From the NCBI GenBank assembly GCA_020724485.1, contig DYGW01000009.1:1-35818 (forward strand): a stretch of DNA of 35,818 nt. Reading direction: 5' to 3'. This DNA comes from Thermoflexus sp. GTDB taxonomy: Bacteria; Chloroflexota; Anaerolineae; Aggregatilineales; Aggregatilineaceae. Both the position numbers and the translations under genes were made by a program. This document shows positions 7,163 through 16,998 of the stretch, piece after piece. Numbering within the stretch: the first letter of the stretch is position 1; every line of letters starts with the position of its first letter. Below the pieces are notes generated by a model that was not told the DNA's origin, did no database searches, and worked only from the letters and a program-made list of their open reading frames with translations.

Positions 7163-8467
7163 ATGTTCAAGTTCAACCCTCAGCGCATGGCGTGGATCAC
7201 CATGATCGGCGGTCTGGTGGTCTTTGCCCTGATGTGCACTGGCACGGTGGTCTTCGCGCGCTGGCTGGTCTTTGAGTCTCCAACGCGCCTCAACGCTACG
7301 CTGCACGTCGGTCAGGGCACGGTCGCCCTGGCTGCGCCGGACGCCGCCGACGAAAAAGCCGTGCGCAGCAGCGCCAGCGTCAACCACAACAACACGCTCA
7401 CGACCGACAACCTCTCGCAGGGCTATATCGCCTTCTCCGACCCCTACTCCGGCGAGATCATCGCCACTGTGACGCTGCGCAACGATAGCCTGGCGACGCT
7501 GCGCAGCGCCGTTCGCCCGCGCTTCAGCCTCAGCGACAACCCCTACGTGGTGCGCCTGTCCGGGGTCCTTGGCCGCCTGGAAGTGTGGGTCAGCGACGGC
7601 CTGGATCGCCAGCTCCGCATCGAGATCGAGAGTCCCCTGGGCACCACGCGCATTGACGAGCAGGGTAACTTCCTGATCGAGAGCACCACCGCCTACTTGC
7701 GCGTGACCTCGCGCGACGGCAGTGCCATGCTGGTGAGCCACGACGCCACCGCCCAACACCTGGCTCCTGGCACCGAAGGGGAGATCGTGGCCGGTAGCGC
7801 CGAAATCCTGGTCGGCTCCGCGCCTATTGACCTGCTGCCCAACAGTATGTTTGGGCAGAATCAGGAGTGGCCGACCGAGTGGGTGTGCGCCCACACCCCC
7901 GACCCCGGCTTCCCGAACGCCCCCAGCGGCACGTATGACTTCCCCACGGTGGACGGGCGTCCCTCTATCCATATCAAGCGTCTGCAGCCCAACCCCGGCC
8001 CGGCCAAAACCGGCTGTATCCAGGTGCTCGGCGAGGGAGTGCAGGGACTCGACGTGCGCCAGTACAACAGTCTGCGCCTGCGCGTGACTATGCGCGTCCA
8101 GCACCAAAGTCTGAGCGCCTGCGGCATCGCTGGATCGGAGTGCCCGGTCATGCTCAAGCTGACCTACCTGGATCAAGATGGCAACGCCCGCGTGTGGTAT
8201 CACGGCTTCTACACCGAGTACCAGCCCGCGTCAGGCGGACGGCGCATCTGCGATTCGTGCTGGGAGCCACACGAGCAGATCAACAAGGGGGCCTGGTACA
8301 CTTACGAGTCCGGCAACCTGTTCACCGACTGGCCAGAAGGCGAGCGTCCCGGTGTCATCCAGCAAGTCGAGTTCTACGCTTCGGGGCACGAATACGAGGT
8401 GATGCTCAGCGAAGTCTCGCTGGTGGCAACGCTGCCAGCGGGGGCCAGCGCCCCGGCAGAGGGATGA
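7163..8467 (+). CDS. Membrane-anchored protein of unknown function, FecR-like region
   Basis: A 434-residue protein I do not recognise by name. Residues ~10-33 form a single N-terminal membrane segment (signal anchor), so most of the chain should be extracytoplasmic. Residues ~85-215 are beta-rich; the YLRVTSRDGSAMLVSH...LAPGTEGEI stretch resembles FecR-type sensor domains, but only weakly. Residues ~220-425 resemble a carbohydrate-binding-like beta sandwich, with paired cysteines (SACGIAGSEC, ICDSCW) that could form disulfides outside the membrane. ATG 7163 follows AGGTCGAAGGG. The gene downstream encodes a zinc-ribbon membrane protein, possibly functionally linked. Function assignment would be guesswork. 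Confidence 0.85.
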   Translation: MFKFNPQRMAWITMIGGLVVFALMCTGTVVFARWLVFESPTRLNATLHVGQGTVALAAPDAADEKAVRSSASVNHNNTLTTDNLSQGYIAFSDPYSGEIIATVTLRNDSLATLRSAVRPRFSLSDNPYVVRLSGVLGRLEVWVSDGLDRQLRIEIESPLGTTRIDEQGNFLIESTTAYLRVTSRDGSAMLVSHDATAQHLAPGTEGEIVAGSAEILVGSAPIDLLPNSMFGQNQEWPTEWVCAHTPDPGFPNAPSGTYDFPTVDGRPSIHIKRLQPNPGPAKTGCIQVLGEGVQGLDVRQYNSLRLRVTMRVQHQSLSACGIAGSECPVMLKLTYLDQDGNARVWYHGFYTEYQPASGGRRICDSCWEPHEQINKGAWYTYESGNLFTDWPEGERPGVIQQVEFYASGHEYEVMLSEVSLVATLPAGASAPAEG

Positions 8468-8499
8468 TCCTCGCGCCCATCGCGGCAATCGCCCGGCCA

Positions 8500-8508
8500 T
8501 GCTATACT
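8500..8508 (+). promoter_or_regulatory. Extended -10 promoter for the zinc-ribbon gene
   Basis: TGC followed by TATACT (8503-8508) makes an extended -10 element 64 bases before the next start codon. No good -35 is visible. Confidence 0.45.
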
Positions 8509-8572
8509 GACCGCGTCCGGGGCCGCTCGGCGACAAGACTCCCGCCTGCGGCACTGCCAGCGGAGCAACGAC

Positions 8573-9127
8573 ATGTCACTGGACCGCGAAGTGCTCAACA
8601 CCATCCTGCTCTACGCCATCACCGCTGCTGGCGCAGTCATTGCTGCCACCTGGCTGGGACTGATCCTGTGGACGTGGCGCGACATCCGCCAGCGTTCGCG
8701 CGACCCGTTGGCTCCCATCGCCGCCAGCCTGATGGTCGCCGTACTCGGCCTGTTCGGCATCATCATCTACGTGTTGCTGCGTCCGCAGGAAACGCTCACC
8801 GAGGCGTATGAGCGCTCGCTCGAAGAAGAAGCCCTGCTGCAAAACATCGAAGAACGGCCCATCTGCCCCGGCTGTGGCCGCCCGGTCAAGGATGGGTGGC
8901 AGGTGTGCCCCTACTGCCACACCAAGCTCAAAAAGCCGTGCGTGCACTGCGGCGAACTGCTGGAGCTACCCTGGAACCTTTGCCCCTACTGCGCCATGAG
9001 TCAGGTCCCTGTGGCTCCTGCTCAGCCGCGCCAGTCCTCCGCTGCGCCCCCGCCCGCTTACCCGGCAGAGCCGCCCAGCGAGGCGACGGGCGAAGCCGTC
9101 GAGTTCGTCGAAGAGGACTCCTACTGA
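8573..9127 (+). CDS. Membrane protein with double zinc ribbon
   Basis: A 184-residue protein with two predicted membrane segments (residues ~10-33 and ~45-66). A cytoplasmic-type domain with four CxxC knuckles follows (CPGC, CPYC, CVHC, CPYC at roughly residues 99-140), the pattern of two zinc ribbons of the DZANK type. The C-terminal ~45 residues are Pro/Ala/Glu-rich and probably flexible. Such domains usually bind proteins or nucleic acids; no catalytic residues are seen. The start is ATG 8573, with GCGGAGCAACGAC upstream. It ends 101 bases before the end of a convergent permease gene, with a bidirectional terminator between. Confidence 0.85.
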   Translation: MSLDREVLNTILLYAITAAGAVIAATWLGLILWTWRDIRQRSRDPLAPIAASLMVAVLGLFGIIIYVLLRPQETLTEAYERSLEEEALLQNIEERPICPGCGRPVKDGWQVCPYCHTKLKKPCVHCGELLELPWNLCPYCAMSQVPVAPAQPRQSSAAPPPAYPAEPPSEATGEAVEFVEEDSY

Positions 9128-9160
9128 TCGCGCGTCCGGCGATGCCTCACACTGCCAAAT

Positions 9161-9195
9161 AAGAAACGGGGCGCTTGGGAGTGCCCCGCTTTCGT
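9161..9195. terminator. Bidirectional terminator between convergent genes
   Basis: CGGGGC (9167-9172) pairs with GCCCCG (9183-9188). The flanking A-run on the left and TTTC on the right give U-rich tails on either strand: CTTTCGTC on plus and TTTCTTATTT on minus. It serves the zinc-ribbon gene and the AEC permease gene, which face each other. Confidence 0.75.
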
Positions 9196-9228
9196 CTATC
9201 TCTGCCGCTGCGTCACCCCGCCCCGCCG

Positions 9229-10137
9229 CTACATGATCAGCGACAGCAGGACAGTCAGCGTCGCCACGCTGGCGACCGTGCTGACCAGGATCGTCGCCGT
9301 CACGAACTCGGCGTCCGCCCCGAACTCAGTCGCCAGCACGCCGGTGACGACCGCTGTCGGCATGGCCGACTGCACAATCGCCACCTGCCGCGTCAGCCCC
9401 GAAAGACCTAGCAGCGCCACCAGCCCCACCGCGATCAGCGGGCCGAGCAGTAGACGCAGCCCGGATGCCAGCAGGATCGGCTGGATGCGCCCGCGCACCG
9501 AAGCGCGCGAAAGCTGCGCGCCGAGCACGACGAGCATGATCGGGATCGTCGCATCGGCCATCAGGAGCACCGACCGCTCCACCGGCAGCGGCAGGGCCAC
9601 GTCCCCCAGATTCACCGCCAGCCCCAGCACCGCCGCGTAGGGCAGCGGCACGGTGAAGACGTTACGCAGCGCCCCCCGCGCCGACAACCGCCCGAACGAC
9701 GCCAGGAAGACCCCCAGCGTGTACGACACGATCAGAGTCGTCATGAAGAAGACAATCGCTCGCTCCTCGCCGGCAGTGCCAAAGGCGAAGCGGTTCAGCG
9801 GCAGGCCGTAATTTCCCGCGTTGATCAGCGTCGCGCTGAGGGTGAACGCCGCCGCCAGTTGCCGGTCGAAGCGGGCCTGGCGCGCCACCAGCCACGCCGC
9901 CAGGGCCACCGCCACCGACATCAGCGCAGCCACGGCAATGAGTTGCCCCGCCTCGTCGCCGCTCAGGTCAGAGTAGGCCACGCCTTTGAAGATAAGGAAA
10001 GGCGTGAAGACATAGACCAACAGGCGCGACAGCGCCCGCGAATCAAGCTCGAGTTTGCGGTCAGCAGCGAAAGAGATGGCGACCACAAGCAAGATCGGGC
10101 CGATGATGTTGTAGAGAATCTCGCCCAGCGTGGCCAT
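9229..10137 (-). CDS. AEC-family transporter (auxin-efflux-carrier-like permease)
   Basis: A 302-residue integral membrane protein with about ten hydrophobic segments in two halves. This fits the AEC (auxin efflux carrier) superfamily, whose bacterial members move malonate, malate or other small organic acids. Family traits include the N-terminal IIGPILLVVAISF segment, the TLINAGNYGLPL motif in the middle and TAVVTGVLATEFGADAEFV near the end. The start codon lies 21 bases after the pyruvate kinase stop codon, so it is probably the last gene of the enolase-pyruvate kinase transcript. That hints at export or import of an organic acid from glycolytic fermentation. The substrate is not readable from the sequence. 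Confidence 0.9.
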   Translation of the reverse strand: MATLGEILYNIIGPILLVVAISFAADRKLELDSRALSRLLVYVFTPFLIFKGVAYSDLSGDEAGQLIAVAALMSVAVALAAWLVARQARFDRQLAAAFTLSATLINAGNYGLPLNRFAFGTAGEERAIVFFMTTLIVSYTLGVFLASFGRLSARGALRNVFTVPLPYAAVLGLAVNLGDVALPLPVERSVLLMADATIPIMLVVLGAQLSRASVRGRIQPILLASGLRLLLGPLIAVGLVALLGLSGLTRQVAIVQSAMPTAVVTGVLATEFGADAEFVTATILVSTVASVATLTVLLSLIM

Positions 10138-10158
10138 GGTCAGGTCAGCACAGTCCGG

Positions 10159-11640
10159 TCAGCATGGGCTATCGTTTTCGCCCACTGTCAGCACTCTAAG
10201 GAAATTGGTCTGGCTGCCGATCCCGAACGGGACGCCGCCGATGATGACCATCAGATCGCCGTTGGCGACCAGGCCGGCGCTGCAGGCCGTCTCCACAACG
10301 ACATCAATCATCTCGTCAATCGTCTCGAACTCGTTGACCAGAATGGGCAGCACGCCCCACACCAACGCCAACCGGCGATAGGTTCGCTTGTTGGGCGTCG
10401 CCGCCAGGATGGGCGTCTTGGGGCGCACGCGGGCCACGCGCTGGGCGGTATAGCCCGACCACGTGCTGGCGACGATCAACTTGGCGTCGAGCATGTCGGC
10501 GATGCGGCTGGTCACGTGGCTGATCGCCGCTGCGATGGCGCGCTGCCGGTCAAGATGCAGCGTGCCGAGGTTCAGTTCGGCGCGATGCAGCTCGCCGTGC
10601 TCGCCCAGGTACTGCTCGGCAATCTGAGCGATGCGCACCATCGTCTCCACCGCCTGCAACGGGTACTTGCCGACCGCCGTCTCGCCGGAGAGCATCACCG
10701 CGTCCGTCCCGTCAAAGATGGCGTTAGCCACATCAGTGGACTCGGCGCGCGTCGGGCGTGGGCTGTCAATCATGCTCTGCAACATCTGCGTCGCCGTGAT
10801 GACCGGCTTGCCCACTTCGTTGCAGCGTTTGATGATGTTTTTCTGGTGGACGGGCACGCGCTCCGCCGGCGTCTCAACGCCCAGGTCGCCGCGCGCCACC
10901 ATAATCCCATCGGACTGCTCGAGGATCGCGTCAAAATTAGCGAGAGCCTCAGCCTTCTCGATCTTGGCGATCAGCGCGACCTCACCCTTCAGGTGGCGCA
11001 CCAACCAGCGCAATTCGCGCAGATCGTCTGCCGTGCGCACGAAGGACATGGCCAGGTAGTCCACGTCCTGCTCCAGCGCGAAACGGATGTGCTCGCGGTC
11101 TTCGTCGGTGATGGACGAGATGCGCAGCGCTGAGTCCGGCACGCTCACCCCTTTGTGGGAGGAGAGCAGCCCGCCGGAAACCACTTCGCAGCGCACGTCC
11201 GCGCCCTGCCGTGCCTCCACCACGAATTCAAGCTGCCCGTCGTCCAGCAGCAGCCGCTCGCCCACGTTCAGATCGTCCAGCAGTGCCTGGTGTGGCAGTG
11301 GGATGAAGAACGGCTTCTCCGGGTCAAGCACGGTAGATGCCGTGAGCGTCACCAGGTCGCCGGCGGTCAGTTCCAGCGGGTCTTGAACCAGAGCGCCGAG
11401 GCGCAGCTTGGGGCCGGGGATGTCGGCCAGGATAGCCACGACTTTGTCTTCTTCCTCGGCCACGCGGCGCACATTCTCGATATTGCGCGCGTGCGTCTCG
11501 TGGTTGCCATGACTGAAATTGATGCGCGCCACGTCCATCCCCGCGTGAACCATCGCCCGCAGCATCCCAATATCCTGCGACGCGGGGCCGATGGTCGCCA
11601 CGATCTTGGTGCGCTTGCGGTACTGTGGCATCGGTTCCAT
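10159..11640 (-). CDS. pyk: Pyruvate kinase
   Basis: Catalyses phosphoenolpyruvate + ADP to pyruvate + ATP, the last ATP-forming step of glycolysis. The protein is 493 residues. Seen are the N-terminal TKIVATIGPAS strand, MDVARINFSHGNH, the active-site block IAKIEKAEAL, the catalytic-lid motif MVARGDLGVE and the substrate motif KPVITATQML, followed by the C-terminal alpha/beta effector domain. No PEP-synthase-like extra domain is fused. ATG 11640 is preferred because GAGAGGCGAG lies just before it; the open frame extends 24 codons further with no family similarity. The gene follows enolase after a stem-loop and precedes an AEC permease, so two consecutive glycolytic steps are encoded together. 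Confidence 0.97.
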   Translation of the reverse strand: MEPMPQYRKRTKIVATIGPASQDIGMLRAMVHAGMDVARINFSHGNHETHARNIENVRRVAEEEDKVVAILADIPGPKLRLGALVQDPLELTAGDLVTLTASTVLDPEKPFFIPLPHQALLDDLNVGERLLLDDGQLEFVVEARQGADVRCEVVSGGLLSSHKGVSVPDSALRISSITDEDREHIRFALEQDVDYLAMSFVRTADDLRELRWLVRHLKGEVALIAKIEKAEALANFDAILEQSDGIMVARGDLGVETPAERVPVHQKNIIKRCNEVGKPVITATQMLQSMIDSPRPTRAESTDVANAIFDGTDAVMLSGETAVGKYPLQAVETMVRIAQIAEQYLGEHGELHRAELNLGTLHLDRQRAIAAAISHVTSRIADMLDAKLIVASTWSGYTAQRVARVRPKTPILAATPNKRTYRRLALVWGVLPILVNEFETIDEMIDVVVETACSAGLVANGDLMVIIGGVPFGIGSQTNFLRVLTVGENDSPC

Positions 11641-11672
11641 ACTCGCCTCTCTCCCGCCGCTTGGCCAGCAAA

Positions 11673-11716
11673 GCGAATGCCTGGGCTGTGCTGGCGCGCC
11701 CAGTCCAGGCATTCGC
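11673..11716 (-). promoter_or_regulatory. Long stem-loop between eno and pyk
   Basis: GCGAATGCCTGG (11673-11684) pairs perfectly with CCAGGCATTCGC (11705-11716), giving a 12-bp stem with a 20-base loop. It lies downstream of eno and just before the pyk ribosome-binding site. The T tract after it on the minus strand (CTTTGC) is weak, so it may be a processing or stability element or a partial terminator. Confidence 0.5.
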
Positions 11717-11745
11717 AGGTCATGACAGTAGGACTCGCGCCCCGC

Positions 11746-13047
<1,302 letters not shown>

Positions 13048-13141
13048 TCATCTCTCCTGTGCTTTTGCTGTGCTTTTGCCTCGCCAGGCCGGGCAGCACC
13101 CACAAGACGCCCGGCGTCGGGGGCAGCGAATGACAAATCAA

Positions 13142-13163
13142 GGGGCGTAGCGCGCTACGCCCC
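13142..13163. repeat. Perfect 22-bp palindrome (GGGGCGTA type)
   Basis: GGGGCGTAGCG at 13142-13152 is followed at once by its exact reverse complement. It lies downstream of the BioD-like gene and may act as a transcript end, but has no T tract. It resembles the GTAGGGGCGTA hairpin at 20461-20490, so I file it as a member of a short palindromic repeat family. Confidence 0.6.
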
Positions 13164-13185
13164 AGGTTGGGATTGCTAAGCGAGA

Positions 13186-14265
13186 CTACAGCTTCAAGAG
13201 CTGCATCAATTCGTCGTACTTCAGGTGCTCGGCCACAATCGCCTGGAAGCGGCTGAGCTTCTCCGGCTGGCCCAGGCTTGTCCGCCCGAACATGCTCTCC
13301 ACCTTCTCGACCGCTTCGAGCGTGTTATCTGGCACCAGCAAGACGGCGACGTTCAGTTCATCCGCACGGCGCAGGATGGTGGAGGTCGGTTGCAAATTGC
13401 CCGTCAGCACCAGGCAGGTGGTCGAAGTCTCCAGGGCCGCCGCCTGAATGTCGGTGCGGTCGCCGCCGGTGAACACAGCCTTGTTAAGCTGGCGGCGGAA
13501 GCGCGGTAGCGCCGACTCAACCGACATCGCGCCCACGCTTAGGTGCTCGACCAGACGCTCGCGCAGGTGCGAGCCGGTGAGCACTTTGGCCTTCAGCGAG
13601 TCAATGATCTCGCCGACGCTCAGCGCCTGCAGATAAGGATCATAAGGCAGCACACCCAGTACCTTGATGCCCTGTTTCTCCAGGAACGGCACCACCCGCT
13701 CGCGGATATAGACCATATCCTCACGTGGCACACTGTTGAGCACCACTCCGATGAGATGATCACCCAGGCGGCGCAGCGACGCCAGCGCGTCGTCCAGCAC
13801 GCACATGGCCGCGCGGCATTGCTCGCCATAGCTCACCACGCTCAGGGTGGGCGCTTTCAGGCGCTCGACCACGCTGAGCGTGTTGACGCCCACCGCGTAC
13901 CCCTCGCGCATACTCGCGCCACCCTCCATGATCACCACGTCGTTGTCTTCGCTGGCCTGCTTGCACGCATTCTCGATCTCGGCCAGCAGGTCGCGCTCCA
14001 TCGTGCTGTTCATCGCCTCTTCGAGCAACTCATTAGTGATGATCACCGGCGAAAGCTCCCAGGGCGGCGTTTCCAGCCCCAGCGTCCGGCGCACGAAATC
14101 GGCATCCTCGTCCAGCACGCGGCCCCCGGCCTTGTACGGCTGCGTGCTGACGGGCTTGAGGTAGCCCACCTTCAGCCCCGCCGCCTGCATACGCAGCCCC
14201 AGGCCCAGCGCAATCGCCGTCTTGCCGGAATAGGTGTTGACCGAAGTGATGTACAAACTCGTCAT
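13186..14265 (-). CDS. BioD-like/DRTGG-domain protein (phosphotransacetylase N-terminal-like)
   Basis: A 359-residue protein. The first ~215 residues resemble the P-loop dethiobiotin-synthetase fold (YITSVNTYSGKTA at residues 5-17, VVIMEGG, GVVLNSVP). The C-terminal ~130 residues form a DRTGG-type domain (TGGDRTDIQAAALE followed by CLVLTGNLQPTSTILRRADE). This architecture matches the N-terminal regulatory part of long bacterial phosphotransacetylases, but the catalytic PTA domain is absent. AAGGA lies before the ATG. It follows the ADP-forming acetyl-CoA synthetase gene after 44 bases, so a regulatory or sensing role in acetyl-CoA/acetate metabolism is plausible. That is an inference from context; biotin synthesis is unlikely without bio neighbours. 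Confidence 0.85.
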   Translation of the reverse strand: MTSLYITSVNTYSGKTAIALGLGLRMQAAGLKVGYLKPVSTQPYKAGGRVLDEDADFVRRTLGLETPPWELSPVIITNELLEEAMNSTMERDLLAEIENACKQASEDNDVVIMEGGASMREGYAVGVNTLSVVERLKAPTLSVVSYGEQCRAAMCVLDDALASLRRLGDHLIGVVLNSVPREDMVYIRERVVPFLEKQGIKVLGVLPYDPYLQALSVGEIIDSLKAKVLTGSHLRERLVEHLSVGAMSVESALPRFRRQLNKAVFTGGDRTDIQAAALETSTTCLVLTGNLQPTSTILRRADELNVAVLLVPDNTLEAVEKVESMFGRTSLGQPEKLSRFQAIVAEHLKYDELMQLLKL

Positions 14266-14309
14266 GTTTGTCTGTCCTTCTCAGCTAGCTGAATGCCCTA
14301 TCGGACGTC

Positions 14310-16412
14310 TCATTTGCTCTTGAGCACCAGACGCATGTCCAGCGTGATCGCGCCCTGCCCGGCCTCGTAGACCATCAGCGGGTTGATGTCCATTTCGACG
14401 ACCTCCGGGAAATCGGTCACCAGCTGGTTGATGCGCAGCAGGGTGTCAATCATGGCTGCGCGGTCCGCCGGGGGCCGCCCGCGCACGCCCGCCAACAGCG
14501 AGTGCGCGCGAATCTCGTCGAGCATCTCCTCGGCGTCCTGGCGGCCAAACGGCGCAACGCGGAAAGTGACATCCTTCAATGCTTCTACCAGGATACCACC
14601 TAAACCGAAAGTCACCAACGGCCCGAACTGTGGGTCTTTGCTCATGCCGACCAGCACTTCGATGCCGTTCATGGGCACCATTTGCTGCACCAGGCAGCCC
14701 CAGATGCGCGCGTCTGGCACGTAGCGCGTCGCCCGGTAAACGATCAGGTCAAAGGCATCGCGCACGTCGTTGGCGTTCTGCAGCCCTACCTTCACGCCGC
14801 CCACATCTGTCTTGTGCAGAATATCCGGGCTGGCGATCTTGAGCACCACCGGGTAGCCGATCTCGCCGGCAATGCGCACCGCCTCGTCCGCCGTCGCCGC
14901 GAGCTGGCTCTTGGGCAGGTGCAGCCCATAGGCCTCGGCCACAGCGCGCGCCTCGGCCTCGCCGACGCTCACCCGCCCCTCGGCGTATGCCTGGTCGAAC
15001 ACCTTGCGCACGGCGTCCCGGTCAACGTCGTAGGTGACAAATTCCGGCTCCGGGCGGTCGCGGGCGATGATGTAGTCGCGCATGGCAGCAAAGGCGCGCG
15101 CCGCCTGTTCGGGGAACATATAGTTGGGCACGTTGTAGCTCGCCAGTACGTCCTCGCCGGCTTTGGCCCGTTCCTCACCCATGAAGGCCGCCAGAATCGG
15201 CTTGTCTGTACGTTGGCTGAGCTTGCCCACCGCGTTGGCCGTCTCAACGATGTCGGTCATGGCCTGCGGGGTGACGATGCACAGTAGCCCGTCTACATTG
15301 GGATCGAGCGCGACCAGTTCCATTGCCTGGGCGTAGCGGTCGTGGCGCGCGTCTCCGAGCACGTCCACCGGGTTGGCGGCGCTGGCTGCGTCGGGCAAGA
15401 ACTCCTCCAACTTCTGCACGGTCTCGCGTTGGAGCCGGGCAAGCTGCATCCCACGCCGCTCCAGCGTGTCCGTCGCCAGAATGCCGGGGCCGCCCGCGTT
15501 GGTGATGATAGCGATGCGGCTGCCGTTGGGCAGCGGCTGGTTGGCGAAGGCGCGCGCGTTACCGAAAAGCTCTTCCAGGCTGTTCATGCGCAGCACACCT
15601 GCCTGGTAGAAGGCCGCGTCATAGGCCGCCTCTGCGCCGGCCAGCGATCCTGTGTGGCTGGAAACCGCCCGCGAGCCGGACTCGGTCGCGCCGCTTTTCA
15701 AGACCAGGATCGGCTTCTTGCGGCTGACTTCGCGCGCCACGCGCATGAACTCCGGCCCGTTGGGCACGCCCTCAATGTAGGCCAGCATCACGCGCGTCTG
15801 CGGGTCGTCCGCCCAGTCGAGCATCAGGTCGGTCTCGCTGATGTCGGCCTTATTGCCCAGGCTGACGAAGCGACTGAAGCCCAGGTCTTGCGAGGCCAAC
15901 GACCAATCCAGGATGGCCGTCTGCAACGCGCCGGACTGCGACATAAACGAGATGTTGCCTTGCGGCGGCGTCCCGGCGGCGAAGGTCGCATTCAGCGGCG
16001 TATACGTGTCAATGATGCCCAGGCAGTTCGGCCCGATGATGCGCATGCCGTACTTCTTGGCGATCTCGATGACTTCCTGCTCGCGCTCGGCCCCTTCCAC
16101 GCTGGCTTCACGGAACCCGGCGCTGATGACCACCACCGCCTTGATGCCCTTCTCCCCACACTCGCGCAGCGCCGCCGGCACTGCGTTGTAGGGGATTACG
16201 ATCACAGCCAGGTCGGGCGTTTCGGGCAGGCTCAGCACCGAGTCATACGCCTTGTACCTGGCAATCTGCGTTGCGCCGGGGTTGATCGGGTAGATGTTGC
16301 CCCTGAAGCCGGACTCAATGACATTAGCCAACACAGAATAGCCGAGCTTGCCAGGCTTCGTGCTCGCGCCAATGATCGCTACTGCGTTTGGTTTGAAGAA
16401 TCCCTCAAGCAT
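14310..16412 (-). CDS. Fused alpha-beta ADP-forming acetyl-CoA synthetase
   Basis: A 700-residue NDP-forming acyl-CoA synthetase that should convert acetyl-CoA + ADP + Pi to acetate + ATP + CoA, the one-step route known from archaea and some anaerobic bacteria. The N-terminal CoA-binding domain (VAIIGASTKPGKLGYSV, residues 11-27) is followed by the succinyl-CoA-ligase-like domain with SSHTGSLAG, where His253 is the likely phosphorylated residue. The C-terminal ~220 residues are the ATP-grasp beta subunit (YPVVLKIASPDILHKTDVGGV, near the end VVEMDINPLMV). Both halves are complete in one chain. GGGAG precedes the ATG. It heads the minus-strand cluster with the BioD-like, eno, pyk and AEC genes. 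Acetate is the default substrate guess; propionyl-, pimeloyl- or aryl-acyl-CoA substrates and protein acetyltransferase relatives are alternatives. Confidence 0.92.
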   Translation of the reverse strand: MLEGFFKPNAVAIIGASTKPGKLGYSVLANVIESGFRGNIYPINPGATQIARYKAYDSVLSLPETPDLAVIVIPYNAVPAALRECGEKGIKAVVVISAGFREASVEGAEREQEVIEIAKKYGMRIIGPNCLGIIDTYTPLNATFAAGTPPQGNISFMSQSGALQTAILDWSLASQDLGFSRFVSLGNKADISETDLMLDWADDPQTRVMLAYIEGVPNGPEFMRVAREVSRKKPILVLKSGATESGSRAVSSHTGSLAGAEAAYDAAFYQAGVLRMNSLEELFGNARAFANQPLPNGSRIAIITNAGGPGILATDTLERRGMQLARLQRETVQKLEEFLPDAASAANPVDVLGDARHDRYAQAMELVALDPNVDGLLCIVTPQAMTDIVETANAVGKLSQRTDKPILAAFMGEERAKAGEDVLASYNVPNYMFPEQAARAFAAMRDYIIARDRPEPEFVTYDVDRDAVRKVFDQAYAEGRVSVGEAEARAVAEAYGLHLPKSQLAATADEAVRIAGEIGYPVVLKIASPDILHKTDVGGVKVGLQNANDVRDAFDLIVYRATRYVPDARIWGCLVQQMVPMNGIEVLVGMSKDPQFGPLVTFGLGGILVEALKDVTFRVAPFGRQDAEEMLDEIRAHSLLAGVRGRPPADRAAMIDTLLRINQLVTDFPEVVEMDINPLMVYEAGQGAITLDMRLVLKSK

Positions 16413-16643
16413 AGATACTCCCAGGATTGAACACTAAAGCGAAACACCTTCCAGCACAGCATCGCAAAGTCCAGCCGGGTGACACGCCAGGCAGACCGGC
16501 GGCATCAGTGCGGGTAACTGCACAGGGCGTCTCTCCTGCCCCTGGGCAGGGGCAGCGTGTCTCGCCGCCGTCGGTACAGTCCATCATGGCATGACTGTGG
16601 CAGTGGAAATACGCGAAACGACGGTGTCGCCAAGCCAGGGGCC

Positions 16644-16649
16644 ATTATA
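16644..16649 (-). promoter_or_regulatory. -10 box upstream of the acetyl-CoA synthetase gene
   Basis: A perfect TATAAT on the minus strand (ATTATA on plus) about 230 bases before the start codon. No recognisable -35 is found at 16-18 bases, so the assignment is tentative. Confidence 0.35.
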
Positions 16650-16744
16650 ACGCCGCCCTTCGCCCCCGCCACAGAGATAAGTCACTGCCCAGCCTGCCGA
16701 ATTGCACGGGCGCTGCGATGGTGGGGCACGGGCATCCCGCGCGC

Positions 16745-16777
16745 GACTTCCGAGGTCTTTTGGAGACTTCGGAAGTC
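16745..16777. repeat. E-family palindrome (copy E1)
   Basis: GACTTCCGAGGTCT (16745-16758) and AGACTTCGGAAGTC (16764-16777) form a 14-bp stem with one G-T pair and a 5-base loop. The right arm plus the following TCT is identical to the perfect palindrome at 22855-22888, which shows a shared repeat family. Confidence 0.7.
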
Positions 16778-16813
16778 TCTGTCACAGGGCCTTTGCGGAG
16801 AAGGCAGGCTTGA

Positions 16814-16998
16814 GGGGCCACGAACAAGTCGTGAACGTGTTTGTCCCCCCCTCCCCGGCCCTTCCCCCACGAGGGGGGAAGGGAGAAAAGCGGCGGGCCG
16901 GCGCCCCTTCCCTGCGCGCAGCGTGGGGGAAGGGGGTGGGGAATGGGGGGCAATCCCAGCGCCCAAGTGCCCAGCCCTAACAGCTTGTTCGTGGACCC
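16814..16998 (-). mobile_element. R element, full 185-bp MITE-like copy (R3) with 9-bp direct-repeat flanks
   Basis: The left terminus GGGGCCACGAACAAG and the right terminus CTTGTTCGTGGACCC are inverted repeats matching at 14 of 15 positions. The element is flanked by the perfect direct repeat CAGGCTTGA at 16805-16813 and 16999-17007, as left by DDE transposase insertion. The interior holds two GC-rich stem-loops (CCCTTCCCCC/GGGGGGAAGGG and CCCCTTCCC/GGGGAAGGGG types) and no plausible gene. Strand is given relative to the plus-oriented half copies at the contig ends. It is non-autonomous: no transposase is in the window. Confidence 0.85.

Noticed and set aside
9859-11133. 424-codon plus-strand frame across the AEC permease and pyruvate kinase genes
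   Set aside because: It crosses two real genes on the other strand and encodes low-information His/Arg/Gln-rich sequence.
15342-16430. 362-codon plus-strand frame opposite the acetyl-CoA synthetase
   Set aside because: Antisense shadow of a gene with all motifs intact; no ribosome-binding site or recognisable domain.
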